Origin: Tatlockia sp.
Lineage (GTDB): Bacteria > Cyanobacteriota > Cyanobacteriia > Cyanobacteriales > Chroococcidiopsidaceae
Direction: 5' to 3'
DNA: 8,003 nt
Assembly (NCBI GenBank): GCA_013698215.1
Contig: JACCVJ010000703.1
Coordinates: forward strand, 1 to 8,003
The notes beneath the pieces were generated by a model, which did not search any database, was not told the DNA's origin, and worked only from the letters and a program-made list of their open reading frames with translations. This document shows positions 5,912-8,003 of this stretch, piece by piece. Each line of letters starts with the position of its first letter. The first letter of the stretch is position 1. The position numbers and the translations under genes were made by a program.

Positions 5912-6670
5912 TTAGGATGCGGCGACTTGTCCAATTTCTGCGGGAGTAAGGTGAGAGTGGACAACTTGCCCATCACGAAACCAGACTACGCGGCGTGTTT
6001 GCCGGGCAACATCAGATTCGTGAGTAACCATAACGATTGTAATTCCTGTAGCATTAAGTTCGCTAAAGATGTCCATAACTTCAGTAGTAGTGCGGGAATC
6101 GAGAGCGCCCGTAGGTTCATCAGCAAGAAGTAAGACAGGACGATTAACGATCGCCCTGGCAATAGCGACACGTTGTTGTTGACCGCCAGACAATTGATTA
6201 GGGCGATTATTGAGGCGATTTTCTAGCCCGACACGCTGGAGAGCGATAGTTGCGCGATCGCGTCTTTCTTTAGCATTAATGCCTGCATAAACCATTGGTA
6301 GCATGACATTTTCTAGGGCGCTAAGTTGGGTTAAGAGGTGAAATTGTTGAAAGACAAAGCCAATTTTGAGATTGCGAATACTAGCCAAATCGCCATCATC
6401 TAAAGCAGCAACATCAACATTATCGAGGTAGTATTGTCCGCTTGTCGGGCGATCGAGACAGCCAATGACATTCATAGCAGTAGATTTACCAGAACCCGAA
6501 GCGCCCATAATGGCGCAATACTCGCCAGATTCGACAGTTAAATTTACATCAGCTAGGGCGCGCACCTCTGTTTCTCCAGCACCGTAGACCTTAGAAATAT
6601 TTTCGAGACGAATAATTGCCGAAGTAGAAACAATTGGGACAATTTGAGCTATAAATTTGTTTTCTAACAT
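5912..6670 (-). CDS. ABC transporter ATP-binding protein, MacB/LolD/DevA type
   Basis: This 252-residue ATPase subunit powers an ABC exporter of the MacB/LolD family; in cyanobacteria the DevBCA-type glycolipid exporters use such a subunit. It shows Walker A GASGSGKST (56-64), the Q-loop VFQQFHLL (Gln108/109), signature LSGGQQQRVAIARA (160-173), Walker B VLLLADEPTGALD (179-191) and the H-loop VTHES (His217). FQQFHLL and EPTGALD are typical of this subfamily. I chose ATG 6670 because GGAG lies 7 bases upstream in the right place. The in-frame ATG at 6787 would add 39 unrelated residues read from inside the insertion sequence. No permease or membrane-fusion gene is next to it: HCP converges from one side and the insertion sequence stands upstream. 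It is therefore an orphan within this window, and its partners and cargo are unknown. Confidence 0.93.
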   Translation of the reverse strand: MLENKFIAQIVPIVSTSAIIRLENISKVYGAGETEVRALADVNLTVESGEYCAIMGASGSGKSTAMNVIGCLDRPTSGQYYLDNVDVAALDDGDLASIRNLKIGFVFQQFHLLTQLSALENVMLPMVYAGINAKERRDRATIALQRVGLENRLNNRPNQLSGGQQQRVAIARAIVNRPVLLLADEPTGALDSRTTTEVMDIFSELNATGITIVMVTHESDVARQTRRVVWFRDGQVVHSHLTPAEIGQVAAS

Positions 6671-6680
6671 TAGATATCTC
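6664..6680. repeat. 17-bp direct repeat, left copy
   Basis: CTAACATTAGATATCTC differs by one base from CTAACATTAAATATCTC at 7699-7715, in the same orientation. On the minus strand this copy contains the Shine-Dalgarno region and ATG of the ABC ATPase gene. The pair brackets the insertion sequence and could be a target-site duplication, though it is far longer than is usual for IS5-type elements. Confidence 0.6.
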
Positions 6681-6739
6681 CGAAATATATATACTTTATA
6701 ATAGAAGAATACTAAATGAGCTTTTAATGCCAGGAAACC

Positions 6740-7644
6740 ATGAGTAATATAGTAGAGTATATTGAGCAAAAGCCCTGGGAATCTCAAAGGTTAGTAGGTC
6801 TCAAATATGAGCAACTACAACAGCTATTAAATAATGCTAAAGAACTTCATAACAAAAAGTTAGCAGAAATTCAAAAGAAAACCCCTAGAGTTATAAAAGC
6901 AGGAGGAGGCAGAAAAATTAAGCTCTCCGTGTCAGAGCAAATAATTTTAACTTTAATTTATCTAAGACACCTGACAACCTTTCAGCTATTAGGTATACAG
7001 TTCAGAGTAAGTGAAACCACCGCCAATGATACTTTTAACTATTGGTTTCCAATGCTTGGAGAACTTCTACCTTCAAGCATATTAGAGCAGGTAAAAAAAA
7101 CTCCAGTGATAACGAGATTATTACGGAACTTCTGACAGAATACGAATTAATAGTAGATAGCTGGGAACAGCCAAGAGAGAGACCATCGGGACAGGAAGAC
7201 CAAAAGAAATATTATTCAGGTAAAAAGAAAAATCATACTTTAAAAAATACGATTATAGTCTTACCATCGGGAATAGATATAGTAGATGTTATCCCAGGAA
7301 ATCCGGGAACAAAAAGCGATATTAATTTGTTTAGGCAACAGCAGAAGAAATTTAATAAAGAGCAAAAATTCAAAGGAGACAAGGCTTATATTGGAGAGCC
7401 ATCTATTAGAACCCCAGAAAAAAAGAGACCAAGACTTGAGTTAACAGCCGAACAAAAAAGCAAGAATAAAAAGCTATCTTCCGAAAGAATATTTGTTGAA
7501 CATTTAATTCGTTTAGTCCAAATATTCCGCGTAGCCAAAGAAAGATTTAGATTAAATATATTTAAATACAAACAAATAATTCTGACTATTTGTGGAGTAG
7601 TAAGATTAAGGATTGGAGGATTAAGATTACCTAATATTAATTAG
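6740..7644 (+). CDS. IS5-family DDE transposase made by -1 ribosomal frameshift
   Basis: ATG 6740, with AGGA eight bases before it, opens a frame of 131 codons ending at 7135. It holds a helix-turn-helix domain (about 46-100: GGGRKIKLSVSEQIILTLIYL, RVSETTANDTF). The catalytic domain continues in the -1 frame to TAG 7644. Slipping on A-AAA-AAA at 7093-7099 joins EQVKK (to residue 120) to NSSDNEIITELL. This gives a 301-residue fusion with a full DDE set: Asp140 (ELIVDSWEQPRERP), Asp214 (FKGDKAYIG) and Glu254 (RIFVEHLIRL). It resembles cyanobacterial IS5-type transposases with a DDE_Tnp_4 domain; the exact subgroup is not determined. No stop or deletion breaks either half, so the enzyme may be active. 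If the frameshift were instead a mutation, this would be a pseudogene, but its position on a perfect slippery heptamer argues against that. Confidence 0.85.
7093..7099 (+). promoter_or_regulatory. Slippery heptamer A-AAA-AAA for -1 frameshifting
   Basis: Eight A residues occupy 7093-7100. In the frame of ATG 6740 they read GTA AAA AAA ACT, which is the classic X-XXY-YYZ slip site. The -1 frame after it is the one that encodes the DDE domain. An SD-like GAGCAGG lies a few bases upstream and could stimulate the slip; no strong downstream stem is evident. Confidence 0.75.
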
Positions 7645-7652
7645 GAGGTGAT
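7643..7652 (+). other. Strong Shine-Dalgarno sequence with no gene behind it
   Basis: AGGAGGTGAT begins within the TAG stop codon of the transposase and matches the extended complement of the 16S rRNA 3' end over ten bases. The ATG that overlaps its end opens only five codons before TGA. It may be a remnant or chance; no reading frame of note uses it. Confidence 0.4.
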
Positions 7653-7698
7653 GAGAAAGAATAATTGACGAAGCAACTAAGTATGTTTTAGCTAGATA

Positions 7699-7715
7699 CT
7701 AACATTAAATATCTC
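7699..7715. repeat. 17-bp direct repeat, right copy
   Basis: CTAACATTAAATATCTC matches the left copy at 6664-6680 except at one base. Read on the minus strand it has the same GAGATAT-spacer-ATG order as the start of the ABC ATPase gene. A TATAAT box stands a few bases further upstream on that strand. Confidence 0.6.
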
Positions 7716-7723
7716 AAAACTTG

Positions 7724-7729
7724 ATTATA
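7724..7729 (-). promoter_or_regulatory. TATAAT -10 box, possibly the former ABC ATPase promoter
   Basis: The minus strand reads GCTATAATC here, a perfect -10 hexamer about nine bases upstream of the right direct repeat with its SD-like GAGATAT and ATG. I see no good -35 box 16-18 bases further up. The rest of the 164-bp gap between transposase and the next gene (7645-7808) shows nothing else I can name; it must also hold the start signals of the gene at 7809. Confidence 0.4.
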
Positions 7730-7808
7730 GCGTCGATTATTTTAATTTGCTCGGACGTATATTTTTAGATGAAACGCTTTATAGGTAAATGTTTGATAGA
7801 TTCTGGAG

Positions 7809-8003
7809 ATGTCTAGTGAAAAAATTAAAGTATTAGCTGTAGCGATCGCTTTATTTTCTTGCGTAACTATGCCGCTAATAGCTCAGACTTCGGCACAAAC
7901 GCAAATTTCTCCGGCTCAAGAATTACAAAAACTCCTCCAGCAAGCAGTAAAACAAACTGAACTTGGACAACTGCAACAATCCCTAGACACATTGCAAAAA
8001 GCT
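7809..8003 (+). CDS. Exported protein with helical, TPR-like start (3' end outside the window)
   Basis: ATG 7809 opens a frame that runs to the window edge (65 codons). The N-terminus MSSEKIKVLAVAIALFSC, followed by VTMPLIAQTSAQ, is a signal peptide: a lysine-bearing n-region, a hydrophobic core and an Ala-X-Gln type end. Cleavage after LIA or TSA is likely; LFSC could instead be a weak lipobox with Cys18. The mature part, PAQELQKLLQQAVKQTELGQ and beyond, is helical and Gln/Leu-rich, like the start of TPR arrays in cyanobacterial CHAT-domain or TPR proteins. In-frame stops 9 and 12 bases upstream fix the start. The GGAG in front abuts the ATG, closer than is optimal. The function is unknown because most of the gene is missing. 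Confidence 0.75.
   Translation, partial: MSSEKIKVLAVAIALFSCVTMPLIAQTSAQTQISPAQELQKLLQQAVKQTELGQLQQSLDTLQKA

Larger units (their letters stand above)
6681..7698 (+). mobile_element. IS5-type insertion sequence (ends approximate)
   Basis: The element carries one transposase gene in two overlapping frames and is more A+T rich than the neighbours; none of the ten GCGATCGC sites lies in it. I placed the ends just inside the flanking 17-bp direct repeats, giving about 1.0 kb, a usual size for an IS5-type element. I could not find convincing terminal inverted repeats: only a short ATACTT occurs in inverted orientation near both ends. The true ends may therefore lie some tens of bases away. It sits directly upstream of the ABC ATPase start codon. 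Confidence 0.7.

Noticed and set aside
6671..6787. 39-residue N-terminal extension of the ABC ATPase
   Set aside because: It would be read from inside the insertion sequence and overlap the transposase start; ATG 6670 has a GGAG at proper spacing.
6681..7698. Terminal inverted repeats of the insertion sequence
   Set aside because: I compared both ends by eye and found only ATACTT in inverted orientation at unequal distances from the ends, too little to call.
1..8003. CRISPR arrays, tRNA or rRNA genes
   Set aside because: No regularly spaced repeats and no cloverleaf-like or rRNA-like segments were seen in the non-coding stretches.

Overview
The window looks like cyanobacterial chromosome. 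The octamer GCGATCGC (the HIP1 palindrome of cyanobacteria) occurs ten times by my reading (near 79, 739, 1275, 2035, 2710, 3472, 3695, 4594, 6254 and 7842), against well under one expected by chance in 8 kb. It also carries two carotenoid-protein families known only from cyanobacteria. The species cannot be named from this sequence.

Layout. A multi-PAS histidine kinase (1-1355, minus, cut by the window edge) is divergent from a NarL/FixJ-type response regulator (1633-2358, plus). The 277-bp gap between them holds a small dyad and short direct repeats. The regulator ends in a good hairpin terminator and converges on a gene for a C-terminal-domain homologue (CTDH) of the Orange Carotenoid Protein (2481-2882, minus). 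Next come queG (epoxyqueuosine reductase, 3101-4051) and a HAD phosphatase (4069-4719), which probably form a two-gene plus-strand operon. A small acidic, disordered protein (4765-5136, minus) is divergent from a Helical Carotenoid Protein (HCP) gene (5342-5872, plus), which is homologous to the N-terminal domain of OCP. An MacB/LolD/DevA-type ABC ATPase follows (5912-6670, minus). An IS5-type insertion sequence lies directly upstream of it (about 6681-7698), and its transposase is made by a -1 frameshift on an A-run. The window ends in the start of an exported protein with a helical, TPR-like beginning (7809 onward).

How the genes work together. CTDH and HCP are the two halves of the OCP photoprotection protein as separate genes, here within 3.4 kb of each other. 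In studied cyanobacteria CTDHs hand carotenoid to HCPs, and HCPs quench singlet oxygen or, in some clades, phycobilisome excitation. The locus therefore looks like a split carotenoid-shuttle module, interleaved with a tRNA-modification gene, a phosphatase and an unknown acidic protein. The adjacent kinase/regulator pair could sense light or redox, but any link to the carotenoid genes is only inferred from position.

The most unusual structural signal is a 17-bp direct repeat (16 of 17 identical) at 6664-6680 and 7699-7715, flanking the insertion sequence. It contains the ribosome-binding site and start codon of the ABC ATPase gene. A TATAAT box just beyond the distal copy suggests that the insertion separated this gene from its former promoter.
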